From Pseudomonas fluorescens (GTDB lineage Bacteria; Pseudomonadota; Gammaproteobacteria; Pseudomonadales; Pseudomonadaceae), in NCBI RefSeq assembly GCF_902497745.1, contig NZ_CABVHJ010000005.1, positions 310,001-374,000 of the forward strand: a DNA stretch of 64,000 nucleotides, given 5' to 3'. This document shows positions 62,843 through 64,000 of this stretch, piece after piece. The notes under the pieces are model-generated. The model did not search any database and was not told the DNA's origin. It saw only the letters and a program-made list of their open reading frames with translations. Each line of letters begins with the position of its first letter. Within the stretch, counting starts at the first letter, position 1. Made by a program: the position numbers and the translations under genes.

Positions 62843-64000
62843 TGGCGAATACAAATTTGAGCCTGATTCCGCAGACCTTTCCTGTCACGGTCAACATGCT
62901 CGTGGTGCTCAAGGGCGCCGAGAAGATGGAAGCCGAAATGAAAGGGCTGCGCGGCAAGGTCGCAGCATTCAAGAAAAGCATGGAAGACAGCGGCCTCGAG
63001 CCGCTGGACGTCGCTGGGTTCATCTCCGAAGGTGGCTTGCTCAAGCCGTTTCAGGACGGCATCAAGAAAGCCATCGAGGCGCAGGATGCGCTGGCGAAAA
63101 AGGTCGCGGCGAACAAGGGCCTGAAACTGCCGAAAGTGGTGCAGGGGGAAACCTCGGCCAACCTGGCAAAGTTCAACGAAGCGCTGGACAAGATCTCGTT
63201 GAACATTGGCAATGCGTTGTTGCCGGCGGTGAACGGTATCGTTACCGCAATCACGCCGGTGATCACCTCGATTGGCCAGTTTGTGGCGAACAATCCTTCT
63301 CTTGTCGAAGGGCTGGCGGCGGCAGCTGTCGCGTTCACGGTGGTCACCGTGGGTGCGATGGGGCTGGTCGGTGTGTTGGGTATTCTGACCTCACCGATCG
63401 GTTTGATTGCCGCCGCGATTGCGGCCGCGGTGGCGATCATCGTCATCGGCGCGCGCTTGATCAGCAACAACTGGGGGGCGATCTCGGGCTTCTTCAGCCG
63501 GACCTGGCAATCGATCGGCGATGCGACCCGTCGCGGCATCGACGACGTGCGCAAAGGCTGGGATGAGATGGTCGCGGATGGAAGGCAACGGTTCGAGTCG
63601 ATGCGTGCCACAGCTTCGCTGAAGTGGCAGGAGATGCGCACTGACGCTATCGCTGGTGCCAGCCGTCTGGCGGCGGGAGCGTCCGAACGTCTGCACGCAT
63701 TCGGCGCGTCCATCGAGCAGACCTGGGATTCGGCTCGCACCTCCGTCGGCGCTTACTGGGACAGTGCAGCTGCCAGCACTGCGGCTGGATTGCAAAGCCT
63801 CAAGGCCCGGTTGTACACCTCGCCACTGGAGAAAATGACTGCGTTGTGGAACTCCGCCGATGAAGTCGTCAGCGGGTACTGGAATCGTACCTATGCGGCG
63901 ACAATGGCCGGATGGGAATCGGTCAAGTCGACGTTTGACGGCACGCTGACAGCAAAAATGTCAGGCGCATGGGATGCCGCACAAAGCGCGGTCTTCACGG
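62842..64000 (+). CDS. Tape measure protein of module 2, N-terminal part
   Basis: From the ATG at 62842 (overlapping the E' stop) the frame is open to the window end: 386 codons, no stop. It begins MANTNLSLIPQTFPVTVNML and has a coiled N-terminus (about 25-60), then GLAAAAVAFTVVTVGAMGLV and IGLIAAAIAAAVAIIVIGAR (about 150-210), hydrophobic segments typical of tape measures. Helical repeats around WNSADEVVSGYWNR follow. The sequence differs from the tape measure of module 1. The C-terminus and all later genes of this module are outside the window. Confidence 0.88.
   Translation, partial: MANTNLSLIPQTFPVTVNMLVVLKGAEKMEAEMKGLRGKVAAFKKSMEDSGLEPLDVAGFISEGGLLKPFQDGIKKAIEAQDALAKKVAANKGLKLPKVVQGETSANLAKFNEALDKISLNIGNALLPAVNGIVTAITPVITSIGQFVANNPSLVEGLAAAAVAFTVVTVGAMGLVGVLGILTSPIGLIAAAIAAAVAIIVIGARLISNNWGAISGFFSRTWQSIGDATRRGIDDVRKGWDEMVADGRQRFESMRATASLKWQEMRTDAIAGASRLAAGASERLHAFGASIEQTWDSARTSVGAYWDSAAASTAAGLQSLKARLYTSPLEKMTALWNSADEVVSGYWNRTYAATMAGWESVKSTFDGTLTAKMSGAWDAAQSAVFT

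Noticed and set aside
62781..63566. 261-codon plus-strand frame over the start of tape measure 2
   Set aside because: It is a +1/-1 shadow of the tape measure frame, which is open from 62842 to the window end and matches the family.
46759..64000. Complete inducible prophage
   Set aside because: Only tail, fibre, regulation and holin genes are seen; no head, packaging, replication or integration genes are present in the window, so tailocins are the better reading.

Overview
The window is a typical fluorescent Pseudomonas chromosome segment (P. fluorescens group). The evidence is about 60% GC, protein sequences that read as Pseudomonas orthologues throughout, and gene order map-glnD-dapC / rpsB-tsf-pyrH-frr ... 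rpoS-rsmZ-fdxA-mutS, which matches the known Pseudomonas arrangement. No tRNA, rRNA, IS element or CRISPR array was seen.

Layout. (1) 1-5373, minus strand: map, glnD, dapC and the N-terminal half of an M12-type zinc metallopeptidase that leaves the window inside its HExxH motif. (2) 5.4-31.9 kb, plus strand: a long housekeeping block. It covers translation (rpsB, tsf, frr, tilS), nucleotides (pyrH, pyrG), isoprenoid and phospholipid synthesis (uppS, cdsA, dxr, ispD), envelope assembly (rseP, bamA, skp), lipid A (lpxD, fabZ, lpxA, lpxB, kdsA), rnhB, dnaE, accA, eno and ftsB. (3) 32.0-35.0 kb: the glutathione-dependent formaldehyde module (gfnR-like LysR regulator, frmA/adhC, fghA), lying between ispD and ispF. 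(4) 35.1-41.1 kb: ispF-truD-surE-pcm-nlpD-rpoS, then the small RNA rsmZ with its upstream GacA box, and fdxA on the minus strand. (5) mutS (minus strand), the conserved left border of the tailocin locus of fluorescent pseudomonads.

(6) 43.8-64.0 kb: a tailocin (headless phage tail bacteriocin) region. A CI/LexA-type self-cleaving repressor is followed by an operator-like repeat cluster, two small tail-fibre-chaperone-like genes bracketed by terminator hairpins, a holin, and a complete P2/R-pyocin-like contractile tail set (V, W, J, I, fibre, chaperone, sheath, tube, E/E', tape measure, U, X, D). Directly after it, across a REP repeat, a second tail module of different, Mu/SfV-like type begins (tail terminator-like protein, DUF2635-like protein, 498-aa sheath, tube, E/E', tape measure) and runs off the right edge. 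No capsid, terminase, portal or integrase gene is present in the window.

The most interesting signals are in the tailocin region. Both modules carry a textbook -1 slippery heptamer (T TTA AAC at 55574; T TTT TTC at 62672) exactly where the tail-assembly chaperone must shift into an otherwise start-less downstream frame, so two E/E' fusion proteins are predicted that ordinary gene calling misses. Other points of interest are two tailocins of different ancestry in tandem, terminator-bracketed chaperone cassettes before the holin, a fibre with a duplicated collar domain, and a regularly spaced operator array after the repressor.
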